From: Altererythrobacter sp. XM-24bin4 | GTDB lineage: Bacteria; Pseudomonadota; Alphaproteobacteria; Sphingomonadales; Sphingomonadaceae | NCBI GenBank assembly: GCA_003149575.1 | Contig: QCWG01000001.1 | Span: 711,183 to 775,182 of the forward strand | Length of the DNA: 64,000 nucleotides | Direction: 5' to 3' | Part shown: positions 15,694 through 24,611 of the stretch, piece by piece | How the letters are laid out: every line of letters starts with the position of its first letter | Numbering within the stretch: the first letter of the stretch is position 1 | Made by a program: the position numbers and the translations under genes | The notes under the pieces: model-generated | Told to the model about the DNA's origin: nothing | Databases searched by the model: none | Seen by the model: the letters and a program-made list of their open reading frames with translations, nothing else

Positions 15694-18351
15694 TTAACTT
15701 TTCGTAGCCCTGGCTTCGGATGATAATTCATACAGAATATCAAGAGCTTCACGAGGGGAAAGCGAGTCGATGTCGATCTCTGCCAACCGGTCTACGAGCG
15801 TTTCCTGATGTTCCGGCTCACTCTCTTCCAGCGCGGCGAAAAGAGGCAACTCGCCTAATCCAGCCGCCGAACCGCCCGTTTCCGTCCGGTTTTTCTCCAA
15901 CTGCTTGAGCACTTGCTTTGCGCGGCTGACGACTTGGTCAGGCACCCCGGCAAGCCGCGCGACAGCCAGGCCGTAGCTGCGGTCGGCCGGACCTTCGGAC
16001 AACTCATGCAGCAGAACAAGGTCGCCCTTGTATTCGCGCGCGCGGACATGATGCAGCGAGAGTGCTTCACATCGTTCCGCCAGCCTTGCCAGCTCATGAT
16101 AGTGTGTCGCGAACAGACAGCGGCATTTGATATTTGTGTGGACCGCTTCAACCACCGCCCACGCCAGTGCAAGGCCATCATAGGTAGAGGTTCCGCGCCC
16201 GACCTCGTCCAGAATAACGAAGCTGCGATCCGATGCTTGGCTCAATATAGCCGCAGTCTCGACCATTTCGACCATGAAGGTTGAGCGACCGCGCGCAAGA
16301 TTATCCGACGCACCGACACGGCTGAACAATCGATCCACCAAGCCAATTCTTGCCGCGTTGGCTGGCACAAATCCACCCGCCTGCGCGAGTAGCACGATCA
16401 GTGCGTTCTGCCGCAGGAACGTCGATTTACCGCCCATGTTGGGGCCGCCGATCAGCCACAACCGGTCACTCGGCGCCAGCGCGCAATCATTGGCAACAAA
16501 GCGATCACCTGCCTTGGAGAGCGCGGCCTCCACTACCGGGTGTCGCCCGCCTTTGATATCAAGCACCGGATCCTCTTCGATGTCGGGCTTGCACCAACCG
16601 CCTTCGGCTGCGCGTTCAGCCTGGCTTGCGCTCACATCGATCCGCGCAAGGGCTGCGGCGGTTTGAGCGATCGCTTCTCGCGCCGCGTTCACTTCGCCGA
16701 CCAAATCTTCGAAATGTGCCTCTTCAGCGGCCAAAGAATGGCCACCAGCCTCGGCAATGCGGCTCGCCTCTTCGTGCAGGTCGACTGAATTGAAACGGAC
16801 GGCACCGGCCATGGTCTGGCGATGTGTAAAGCCGCTGTCTGGCGCCATCAAAGCGTCGCCGTGCTTGGCTGGCACTTCGATGAAATAGCCTAGCACACCG
16901 TTGTGCTTGATCTTGAGCGATGAAATGCCAGTGTCATCACGATAGCGCGCTTCCATCGCCGCGATGGCCTTGCGTGCATTACCTGATACCGCACGCAATT
17001 CATCGAGGGATGCGTCATAGCCTTCTGCGATGAAGCCGCCATTGCTGCGTTCGGTTGGCGGAGAATGCACGAGCGCGCGGGTCAGCAAATCCACCAGCGC
17101 GCCGTGGCCGCGCAATTGCGGCAGCAGGTTTGCCAGCAGCTTTGGAACATCTGGCTGGCTTCCCAGAAACAGTTCAATGCGCCGTGCATCGTTTAGCCCG
17201 TTACGGATCTGTCCCATATCACGCGGGCTGCCGCGACCTGCGACTATCCGGCCCAGCGCACGCCCCAGGTCTGGCAGATTACGCATCATCTCGCGAAGTT
17301 CTGCTCGATTGAGCGGATCAATATGGAGCCACTGCACCAGTGCCAGACGCGCTTCGATGGCACCGCGATCAAGCAATGGCGCTGCCAGATCTTCAGCTAG
17401 CAATCGCGCTCCGGCTCCAGTCACACAGCGATCTATCGCGCCAATCAAGCTTCCCTCGCGCTGCCCGGATTGGCTGGAGAGTATCTCGAGGCTTGAACGC
17501 GTGGCTTCGTCCATGGCCATGGTCTGTCCCGCATCGCGCTTTTGCGGGGGCAATAGCAGGGGCAGCGTGCCGCGCCCGACATGTTCGAGATATTCAATCA
17601 GTCCGCCTGCAGCTGCCAGCATGGCGCGAGAAAAATCACCGAAGCCATCAAGCGTCGCAACCGCGTGTACCCGCTGGAGGCTCGCTTTGCCGTTCTCACT
17701 TTCGAATTCGGATTTTGCGCGCGGGATGGCATCATTCGGACTGAATTCGGTGCCCTCAGGCACAACACATTCGCTGAAGGTTAGTCTTGCCAGCGCTGCA
17801 TCCAGGGCTTCGAGCGGGCACTCATCCAGCACCATTTGCCCGGTCGAAATGTCGCAGCTTGCAATGCCAATGGTGCCGCGCACATCTGCCAAAGCGACCA
17901 GCAGGTTAGCCCGCCGCGGCTCAAGCAAAGCCTCTTCGGTCAGCGTCCCTGCCGTCACAAACCGTACGATGTCGCGCTTCACCAAAGCTTTGCTGACAGG
18001 CCTGCCTTCGGCCTTGGCGCGTGCCTTCGATTCTTCAGGCGTTTCTACTTGTTCTGCTATCGCGACGCGGCACCCGGCCTTGATCAACCGCGCAAGATAT
18101 CCTTCTGCAGAATGCACAGGCACGCCGCACATCGGGATAGGATCGCCGCCATGTTCACCCCGGCTGGTGAGCGCGATATCAAGCACTTCTGCGGCAACCT
18201 TTGCATCTTCGAAGAACAGCTCGAAGAAATCCCCCATGCGGTAGAATAGCAGAGATCCACCTGCTTCGCGTTTTAGTGCAAGATATTGCTCCATCATGGG
18301 AGTAACCTTGCCCGATCCGGGAGAAGTGGTTCTGGTTGCGGCCATTGCCAT
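15694..18351 (-). CDS. mutS: DNA mismatch repair protein MutS
   Basis: An 885-residue MutS. The mismatch-recognition domain holds the Phe-x-Glu motif in YRMGDFFELFFEDA near residue 40. The ATPase domain has Walker A GGPNMGGKSTF at about residue 635, the ST motif GRSTFMVEM, and Walker B VILDEVGRGTSTYDG. MutS recognises mispaired or looped bases and recruits MutL, which is not in the window. Two in-frame ATG codons begin the gene (18351 and 18345); I keep the first. It is divergent from maeB across 104 bases. Confidence 0.97.
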   Translation of the reverse strand: MAMAATRTTSPGSGKVTPMMEQYLALKREAGGSLLFYRMGDFFELFFEDAKVAAEVLDIALTSRGEHGGDPIPMCGVPVHSAEGYLARLIKAGCRVAIAEQVETPEESKARAKAEGRPVSKALVKRDIVRFVTAGTLTEEALLEPRRANLLVALADVRGTIGIASCDISTGQMVLDECPLEALDAALARLTFSECVVPEGTEFSPNDAIPRAKSEFESENGKASLQRVHAVATLDGFGDFSRAMLAAAGGLIEYLEHVGRGTLPLLLPPQKRDAGQTMAMDEATRSSLEILSSQSGQREGSLIGAIDRCVTGAGARLLAEDLAAPLLDRGAIEARLALVQWLHIDPLNRAELREMMRNLPDLGRALGRIVAGRGSPRDMGQIRNGLNDARRIELFLGSQPDVPKLLANLLPQLRGHGALVDLLTRALVHSPPTERSNGGFIAEGYDASLDELRAVSGNARKAIAAMEARYRDDTGISSLKIKHNGVLGYFIEVPAKHGDALMAPDSGFTHRQTMAGAVRFNSVDLHEEASRIAEAGGHSLAAEEAHFEDLVGEVNAAREAIAQTAAALARIDVSASQAERAAEGGWCKPDIEEDPVLDIKGGRHPVVEAALSKAGDRFVANDCALAPSDRLWLIGGPNMGGKSTFLRQNALIVLLAQAGGFVPANAARIGLVDRLFSRVGASDNLARGRSTFMVEMVETAAILSQASDRSFVILDEVGRGTSTYDGLALAWAVVEAVHTNIKCRCLFATHYHELARLAERCEALSLHHVRAREYKGDLVLLHELSEGPADRSYGLAVARLAGVPDQVVSRAKQVLKQLEKNRTETGGSAAGLGELPLFAALEESEPEHQETLVDRLAEIDIDSLSPREALDILYELSSEARATKS

Positions 18352-18455
18352 GGCCTAACGCGGAGCCATCCGATTCGATACGGGTGATACGCAGCTTTCC
18401 CCTATCGCTCTTGATCTGGCTGGTTTACAGGACGCGGCAGATACGGAGGTTGGCC

Positions 18456-20717
18456 TTGGCCGATAAAGAAAAACTGAGTTTTACGACCCGCGAAGCGCTG
18501 TTCTATCACGAGACAATTCGTCCGGGGAAAATCGAAATCATCGCGTCCAAGCCGATGGCGACGCAGCGCGATCTCAGCCTGGCCTATTCACCCGGTGTGG
18601 CAGCACCAGTGGAAGCGATTGCTGCAGACCCCCGGCTGGCGGCCAAATACACTGCGCGTTCGAACCTTGTGGCGGTAATTTCAAACGGCACGGCGATCCT
18701 TGGTCTCGGCAATCTGGGCGCGCTCGCCTCCAAGCCGGTGATGGAAGGCAAGGCGGTGTTGTTCAAACGCTTTGCCGACGTCGATTCTATCGACATCGAA
18801 CTCGACACCGAAGATCCGCAGAAATTCATCGAAGCGGTGGCTCTGATGGAGCCAAGCTTTGGCGGCATCAACCTGGAAGATATTGCCGCGCCCGAATGCT
18901 TCATTATCGAGCAAGCCTTGCGGGAACGGATGAATATTCCCGTCATGCATGATGACCAGCACGGAACGGCGATCATCTCAGCCGCCGGCCTTATCAATGC
19001 GTGCCATCTGACCGGTCGCGAACTGAAAGATGTGAAGATGGTTGTGAACGGGGCGGGAGCCTCGGCACTGGCGTGCACATCGCTCGCAAAATCTCTGGGA
19101 ATCCGTCACGAAAATGTCATCGTGTGTGACCGTGCCGGACCGATTTATCCCGGGCGCGAAAATGTCGACCAATGGAAAAGTGCGCATGCGGTGGAAACCG
19201 AAGCGCGCAGCCTGGAAGAAGCTCTGGGCGGAGCGGACATCTTCCTTGGACTTTCCGCGGCGGGTGCTTTGAAGCCGGAATGGGTGAAGAAGATGGCGGA
19301 CAGGCCAATCATCTTTGCCATGGCCAACCCGACGCCAGAGATCATGCCGGATGAGGCGAAGGCTGTCCGTCCTGATGCGATCATTGCCACTGGCCGATCG
19401 GATTTCCCGAACCAGGTCAACAATGTGCTGGGATTCCCGTTCATCTTCCGCGGCGCGCTCGATGTGCAAGCGACCACGATCAATGATGAGATGAAGATTG
19501 CCGCGGCGCGTGCCATTGCTCAGCTGGCGCGTGAAACTGTGCCGGAGGAAGTCGCTGCCGCCTATGGCGAAACGCATGCTTTTGGCGAGGACTACATTAT
19601 TCCCGCGCCATTCGATCCGCGTTTGATGGAAGTTGTATCTTCGGCCGTTGCCAAGGCGGCAATGGATTCAGGCGTAGCACTCGCGCCGATTGAGGATCTT
19701 GACGCCTACCGTCATTCACTCAAAGCGCGCCTCAACCCCACGACCTCGGTTCTGACGCAGGTCTATGAAACCGCAAAAGCCAATCCGAAACGTGTGGTCT
19801 TCGCTGAAGCGGAAGAGGATGTGGTGCTGCGCGCCGCGATCCAGTTCCGCGATTTCGGTTATGGCACGCCAGTGCTGGTTGGCCGCACGGAAAAGGTCAA
19901 AGAAAAGCTGGCAGAGCTGGCGGTGGACGACATTGACAGTTTCGAAATCCAGAACTCGAAAACGTCAGAGCACGTACCGGCGATGAACGAGTATCTCTAT
20001 GATCGCTTGATGCGCCGGGGCTATACAGAACGTGACGTGGGACGCTTGGTAAACCAGGAGCGCAATGTGTTCGCGGCACTGCTCGTAGCGCTGGGCCATG
20101 GCGATGCAATGATTTCGGGTCTTACGCGGACCTTTGCTCAGACGGCACGCGAAGTGAACCTGGTGCTTGATCCCAAGCCAGATGAGATCCCCTACGGCAT
20201 TCATCTGATGATCGGCAAGAATTACACCGTATTCCTTGCTGATACCACGATCAACGAACGCCCGAGTGCAGAACAATTGGCCCATATCGCCAGGAAAACC
20301 GCAAAAGTGGCGCAACGGTTGGGGCATGAGCCACGCGTAGCATTCCTGAGCTATTCGACCTTTGGCAACCCCTCCGGCAAATGGCTCGACAGCATTCGCG
20401 GCGCGGTCTCAATTCTCGATGAAGAGAAGCCGAACTTCGAATATGAAGGCGAGATGGCGCCAGACGCCGCGCTCAATCCCAAGGTCATGGAGCTTTATCC
20501 GTTCAGCCGTTTGTCGGCGCCCGCCAATGTGTTGGTGATGCCGGGCCTTCAGTCGGCAAACCTTTCTGCAAAGCTGCTGCGTGAACTGGCGGGTGCCTCT
20601 ACGATCGGGCCGATGCTGGTAGGCATGCAGAAACCGGTCCAGATCGCGCCGATGACTGCAATCGCCCCGGATGTGCTGACGCTGGCGGTGCTGGCTGCGG
20701 CTGGCGTAGTGGATTGA
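18456..20717 (+). CDS. maeB: NADP-dependent malic enzyme (with phosphotransacetylase-like domain)
   Basis: A 753-residue MaeB-type enzyme that decarboxylates malate to pyruvate with reduction of NADP. The malic domain spans about residues 1-420: YSPGVAAP, the MHDDQHGTAI substrate and metal block, and NVIVCDRAGPIYPGR. The C-terminal 320 residues resemble phosphotransacetylase and probably regulate or oligomerise the enzyme. I place the start at TTG 18456, because GGAGG lies six bases before it and the much longer frame would run into the mutS promoter and gene. Length is then normal. Confidence 0.95.
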   Translation: MADKEKLSFTTREALFYHETIRPGKIEIIASKPMATQRDLSLAYSPGVAAPVEAIAADPRLAAKYTARSNLVAVISNGTAILGLGNLGALASKPVMEGKAVLFKRFADVDSIDIELDTEDPQKFIEAVALMEPSFGGINLEDIAAPECFIIEQALRERMNIPVMHDDQHGTAIISAAGLINACHLTGRELKDVKMVVNGAGASALACTSLAKSLGIRHENVIVCDRAGPIYPGRENVDQWKSAHAVETEARSLEEALGGADIFLGLSAAGALKPEWVKKMADRPIIFAMANPTPEIMPDEAKAVRPDAIIATGRSDFPNQVNNVLGFPFIFRGALDVQATTINDEMKIAAARAIAQLARETVPEEVAAAYGETHAFGEDYIIPAPFDPRLMEVVSSAVAKAAMDSGVALAPIEDLDAYRHSLKARLNPTTSVLTQVYETAKANPKRVVFAEAEEDVVLRAAIQFRDFGYGTPVLVGRTEKVKEKLAELAVDDIDSFEIQNSKTSEHVPAMNEYLYDRLMRRGYTERDVGRLVNQERNVFAALLVALGHGDAMISGLTRTFAQTAREVNLVLDPKPDEIPYGIHLMIGKNYTVFLADTTINERPSAEQLAHIARKTAKVAQRLGHEPRVAFLSYSTFGNPSGKWLDSIRGAVSILDEEKPNFEYEGEMAPDAALNPKVMELYPFSRLSAPANVLVMPGLQSANLSAKLLRELAGASTIGPMLVGMQKPVQIAPMTAIAPDVLTLAVLAAAGVVD

Positions 20718-20801
20718 GCCAATAGCCGGCAACTTCACAAGATCCCGCGACAGGATCGTGCGAAAGCATCCAGCCGCATAGAGATTGCTACCGACCCGCG
20801 C

Positions 20802-21512
20802 CTATGCGAATTCGTCTTCGCTGACCGACTGGCTCAGGTCGACGTGACAGTGTTTGGGGTTCGAAGGATCGATCAGCACTGGGACTTCTTTATTCTCGAG
20901 AGTTGAGGTGAGGTTGATCCAGATCGGCGGGCTCTTGAAGCTTGTGATTTTACCTGTGGCAGGATGCGTTGCTTGTGCGAACACATGATACGGGCTGCGT
21001 CCGTTTATTTTAGTACGGTAGTCGCGCTCGCATTGTTGGAAGCTTGCTTGCAGCGGCACCCCTAACTGCTTCAGGCTGGCAATGATCCGCGTATGCGTGA
21101 TGCGGAGATAGATTAGCCAGCCACCAATCGCGGCAAAAAGTGATCCAAAGCTCGCGATCACCAATGGAAACAGAAATCGGGTGGAAAAGCTGTCGATCAT
21201 GGCATCAGATGGATCCCATGGGTCATAGATAACCTTGACCCGTTCGCCGCGAGAGAATGCGGCAGGATTGCTGCCGTGCTTGCTGACAAATTCGTATCGA
21301 ACCCCGCTATTGTCGCGAAACTCGACGACGGGACGGTAGATGAACTTCCCGTCGTTGTTCCTCCTTCGCTCAATTTCCACGACCTGCCCTTGAGCTTGCT
21401 GGCCGTTCGCTGACAGTTGGGATGAATGCCAAAAATTCCACGCTCCGACACCGGCGAAAAGCAGACCGACCAGAAGAAATATGCTGCCGATCGAGCGGAC
21501 AACCTTGGGCAT
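20802..21512 (-). CDS. DUF3592 domain-containing membrane protein
   Basis: A 236-residue protein with two membrane helices, about residues 6-26 and 112-134, and a periplasmic or extracytoplasmic beta-rich segment between them (GQVVEIERRR, YRPVVEFRDNSGVRYEF, GERVKVIYDPWDPSDAMID), the typical DUF3592 pattern. A second DUF3592-like repeat follows the second helix and ends with VPVLIDPSNPKHCHVDL. ATG 21512 is preferred to GTG 21521 because GGAG lies eight bases upstream. Function unknown. Confidence 0.8.
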   Translation of the reverse strand: MPKVVRSIGSIFLLVGLLFAGVGAWNFWHSSQLSANGQQAQGQVVEIERRRNNDGKFIYRPVVEFRDNSGVRYEFVSKHGSNPAAFSRGERVKVIYDPWDPSDAMIDSFSTRFLFPLVIASFGSLFAAIGGWLIYLRITHTRIIASLKQLGVPLQASFQQCERDYRTKINGRSPYHVFAQATHPATGKITSFKSPPIWINLTSTLENKEVPVLIDPSNPKHCHVDLSQSVSEDEFA

Positions 21513-21649
21513 AACGTGCACTCCAAAGAATTTGCCGGCTGCCGGGACAACAATGTCGCAGCCCTTCCGGTTCTCGGGTTAATTCCTAATAATTTACAGC
21601 CTGTTACCCGTTTGGCTTTGGGCGCGATTTTGCGACGACAGTTCGCAAA

Positions 21650-22354
21650 CTAGGGCAGCCGACGATAGCGGAAGTACCAAACTTCGTGCCCGTAAACTGT
21701 ACGCGCCTTGTGTTCATAGCGGGTCTCGCACCAGCCCGACGGGCGGTTTTCCCAGCTGTCACGCCCTTTGACCTGCCATTCGAATTTGTCGGTGTGGCGC
21801 TGCATCACCATCAGCGCGTGACGCAGATAGACATCGTGGTCTGTCCCGAAGCGGAATTCACCGCCGGGTTTCAGTTTGTCAGCAAACAGTTTCACCGGGC
21901 CGTCGTTCATCATCCGGCGCTTGGCATGCTTGTTCTTGGGCCAGGGGTCTGGATGCAACAGATAGATCATCGTCAGCGCACCGTCCGGAATGCGTTGCAG
22001 CACGTCCAGCGCATCGCCCCAATGCAAGCGCACGTTCGCAAGTGTTTGCTCTTCGACATGGGTCAATGCTTGCGCGACACCGTTCACAAACGGTTCTGCA
22101 CCGATAAACCCGTGATCAGGCAACAGGTCAGCGCGATAGGCCAGATGTTCACCGCCGCCAAATCCGATTTCGAAATGTAGCGGCCGATCATGTCCGAACA
22201 GGATCTCGCTAGTCACAGGGCCTTCAGCTGGCACTGCGATCTGCGGCAGCAGGTTGTCGACCAACCCTTGCTGGCGCGCGCGCAGCGGCTTGCCCTGACT
22301 CCTTCCATAGAGCCGGTTAAGCGTCGTCGGATCACCTTCTTTGAATGCAGACAC
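21650..22354 (-). CDS. trmB: tRNA (guanine-N7-)-methyltransferase
   Basis: A 234-residue SAM-dependent enzyme that makes m7G46 in the variable loop of tRNA. Seen: SAM-binding HFEIGFGGGEHLA, EPFVNGVAQAL, and the catalytic LLHPDPWPKNKHAKRR block, followed by KPGGEFRFGTDHDVY. The open frame extends to 22471, overlapping the divergent channel gene, but family similarity begins at VSAFKEGDPTTLNRLYGR, so I start at GTG 22354. Near its start the sequence faces the divergent mechanosensitive channel gene. Confidence 0.93.
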   Translation of the reverse strand: MSAFKEGDPTTLNRLYGRSQGKPLRARQQGLVDNLLPQIAVPAEGPVTSEILFGHDRPLHFEIGFGGGEHLAYRADLLPDHGFIGAEPFVNGVAQALTHVEEQTLANVRLHWGDALDVLQRIPDGALTMIYLLHPDPWPKNKHAKRRMMNDGPVKLFADKLKPGGEFRFGTDHDVYLRHALMVMQRHTDKFEWQVKGRDSWENRPSGWCETRYEHKARTVYGHEVWYFRYRRLP

Positions 22355-22459
22355 AGCGCAGCCGATTGGCGAAGCGCGAGCCAATTGTCCAGTCAGGCTT
22401 TGCGATCCGGGCGCTGGGCTAGGGGTTGAGGTGCCTTCGCAAGTCCCTATATCCGGCGC

Positions 22460-23671
22460 GTGTTCGAACAAATCACTACATATCTGTCGGGGCTCGCCCC
22501 ATGGGCGCAGTCAGCGGTTGGTCTTGTAGCGCTCGCGCTGCTTTCATTGACCGTCAATTATATTCTCAAAGACGTGATCCTCAGAATCGCCGAGCCCTAT
22601 CTCGACGGAAAAACCAAAACGATAGACAAAGCGGCGGCCTGGCTCGCAACAGTGGCGCCATTGCTGATCATATCGCGCGGCATTGCCTACGTGCCCAACT
22701 TGCCGGCCGAGATCTACGATGGCGTCAGGAATATCGCACAGGCGCTGATTGTGGTGTCTGTCGCTATGGCGATCGTTCTTGCTCTTGCTTACGCAAACGA
22801 GCTCTACGAGCGGCTTCCACGGTCCAAGAATCGCCCGATCAAAGGCTTTATCCAGGTCATAAAGATCCTTGTCCTGTGCGGCGCAGCGATCATCATGATC
22901 TCGGTACTGATCGATCAGTCGCCTTTGCTTTTGTTGTCCGGCCTTGGGGCTGTCACTGCCGTTCTGTTGTTAGTGTTCAAGGACACGATCCTCTCGCTCG
23001 TTGCATCGGTCCAACTCACGACTAATGACATGCTGCGCGTGGGCGACTGGATCGAAATGCCCAGCATGCAGGCTGATGGCGATGTGATCGATATCTCGCT
23101 CCACACAGTGAAGGTGCAGAACTTCGACAAGACCATCACGACTATACCAACGCACAGGCTGGTCTCTGATGCCTATCGCAATTGGCGCGGGATGAGCGAT
23201 GCCGGGGGCCGCAGGATCAAGCGCGCGCTTACCATCGACCAGAATTCGGTGCGTTTCATGGACGATGACGAAGTGGCCGCGCTTAAGCGTTTCCGCGTGT
23301 TGCGCGACTATCTGGACAAGAAAAAGCAAGAGATCGCCGATTGGAACGAAAGCGAATTGGCGGGCGAGGACGCGGTAAATGCGCGTCGGATCACCAATAT
23401 CGGGACTCTGCGCGCCTACATTATCGGCTATTTGAAAAGCCATCCCGAGATCAATGATGAAGGCTTCACTTTGCTTGTTCGGCAATTACCGCCAGGGCCG
23501 GAAGGGCTGCCGATCGAGATCTATTGCTTCACCTCGACTACGAATTGGGGCGAGTATGAAAGAATTCAGGCGGATATCTTCGATCACCTCTTGGCGATCC
23601 TGCCAGAGTTTGATCTGAAGATATTCCAGGAGCCGAGCGGCGCCGATTTCCAGCGCGTGCTCACTAACTAA
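22460..23671 (+). CDS. MscS family mechanosensitive channel (YbdG/MscM-like)
   Basis: A 403-residue inner-membrane channel protein. Several hydrophobic helices fill residues 15-175; the pore-lining helix and the start of the MscS beta domain are GLGAVTAVLLLVFKDTILSL and MLRVGDWIEMP, followed by VKVQNFDKTITTIPTHRL. The long C-terminal domain with NARRITNIGTLRAYI and VRQLPPGPEGLPIEIYCF is typical of the YbdG subgroup, which responds to osmotic downshift. It starts at GTG 22460. It converges with ctrA. Confidence 0.9.
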   Translation: MFEQITTYLSGLAPWAQSAVGLVALALLSLTVNYILKDVILRIAEPYLDGKTKTIDKAAAWLATVAPLLIISRGIAYVPNLPAEIYDGVRNIAQALIVVSVAMAIVLALAYANELYERLPRSKNRPIKGFIQVIKILVLCGAAIIMISVLIDQSPLLLLSGLGAVTAVLLLVFKDTILSLVASVQLTTNDMLRVGDWIEMPSMQADGDVIDISLHTVKVQNFDKTITTIPTHRLVSDAYRNWRGMSDAGGRRIKRALTIDQNSVRFMDDDEVAALKRFRVLRDYLDKKKQEIADWNESELAGEDAVNARRITNIGTLRAYIIGYLKSHPEINDEGFTLLVRQLPPGPEGLPIEIYCFTSTTNWGEYERIQADIFDHLLAILPEFDLKIFQEPSGADFQRVLTN

Positions 23672-23689
23672 GACCCGAATAGCAAACGG

Positions 23690-23722
23690 CCCGCTCTCCC
23701 TCAGGGACAGCGAGCCGCTCAA
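23690..23722. terminator. Hairpin between mscS-like gene and ctrA
   Basis: An imperfect inverted repeat (GGCCCGCTCTCCC facing GGGACAGCGAGCC) between the stops of two convergent genes. It can serve both transcripts; the T-run is poor. Confidence 0.5.
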
Positions 23723-23741
23723 GTTCCGTCTTGTTGGAAAC

Positions 23742-24437
23742 TTAGGCTGCTTCAGCAGCTTCTTCCGGGTCACGCAGCACATAGCCGCGGCCCCATACCG
23801 TTTCGATATAGTTCTCGCCGCCACCTGCCAGGCTGAGCTTCTTGCGGAGCTTGCAGATGAAGACGTCGATGATCTTCAATTCCGGCTCGTCCATTCCGCC
23901 ATACAGGTGGTTGAGGAACATTTCCTTGGTCAGCGTAGTGCCCTTGCGCAGCGAAAGCAGCTCAAGCATCGCATATTCCTTGCCTGTCAGGTGAACGCGA
24001 GCGCCGTCGACTTCAACGGTCTTGGCATCGAGGTTCACTGCCAGCTTGCCAGTGCGGATGATCGATTGGCTGTGGCCCTTCGAACGACGCACAACAGCGT
24101 GGATGCGAGCGACCAGCTCTTCGCGATGGAACGGCTTGGTAACGTAATCGTCAGCGCCGAAGCCGAAGCTGTGGATCTTGCTGTCCATTTCCGCGATACC
24201 CGAAAGGATCAGAACCGGTGTCTGCACCTTGGCAACGCGCAGCTTCTTCAGCACGTCATAGCCGTGCATATCCGGCAGGTTCAGGTCGAGCAGAATGATA
24301 TCGTAATCATACAGCTTGCCCAGATCCAAGCCTTCTTCGCCCAGATCAGTCGAGTAAACATTAAAACCTTCAGTCGTCAGCATCAGCTCAATAGCCTTTG
24401 CTGTTGTCGGTTCGTCCTCAATCAATAGCACGCGCAT
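23742..24437 (-). CDS. ctrA: Cell cycle response regulator CtrA
   Basis: A 231-residue OmpR-type regulator. The receiver domain has the phospho-acceptor D51 in [15 protein letters not shown], the same position as in Caulobacter, and the DNA-binding domain contains [19 protein letters not shown] and [10 protein letters not shown], with the conserved GRGYVLRDP at the end. CtrA is the master regulator of cell cycle, division and motility genes in alphaproteobacteria. The N-terminus [10 protein letters not shown] sets the start at 24437; the extra residues up to 24509 are not family-like. Two GANTC sites and CtrA-like half-sites precede it. Confidence 0.97.
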   Translation of the reverse strand: MRVLLIEDEPTTAKAIELMLTTEGFNVYSTDLGEEGLDLGKLYDYDIILLDLNLPDMHGYDVLKKLRVAKVQTPVLILSGIAEMDSKIHSFGFGADDYVTKPFHREELVARIHAVVRRSKGHSQSIIRTGKLAVNLDAKTVEVDGARVHLTGKEYAMLELLSLRKGTTLTKEMFLNHLYGGMDEPELKIIDVFICKLRKKLSLAGGGENYIETVWGRGYVLRDPEEAAEAA

Positions 24438-24528
24438 GGGTGGTTTCCCCCTTTGCCCCAGACTTGTGGCAACCCTTCCTAAAGAGTGGTTGCCGTGAAT
24501 TAACCACACGAGGTCTCAACGAAAAAGG

Positions 24529-24588
24529 TTAATTTCCCGTAAAGCCCTTCAGCGAACGACTTCGCGCGAGTAGTGAGTCTTTTGAGTC
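24529..24588. promoter_or_regulatory. Putative ctrA control region: CtrA-like half-sites and two GANTC sites
   Basis: TTAA-N7-TAAA at 24529-24543 nearly matches the CtrA recognition pattern TTAA-N7-TTAA. Two GAGTC sequences (GANTC, the CcrM methylation site) lie at 24575-24579 and 24584-24588, nine bases apart. In Caulobacter a ctrA promoter is controlled by GANTC methylation and by CtrA itself; the same logic is plausible here. Confidence 0.5.
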
Positions 24589-24611
24589 ACAGAGGGTGGT
24601 GAATGTGAAAA

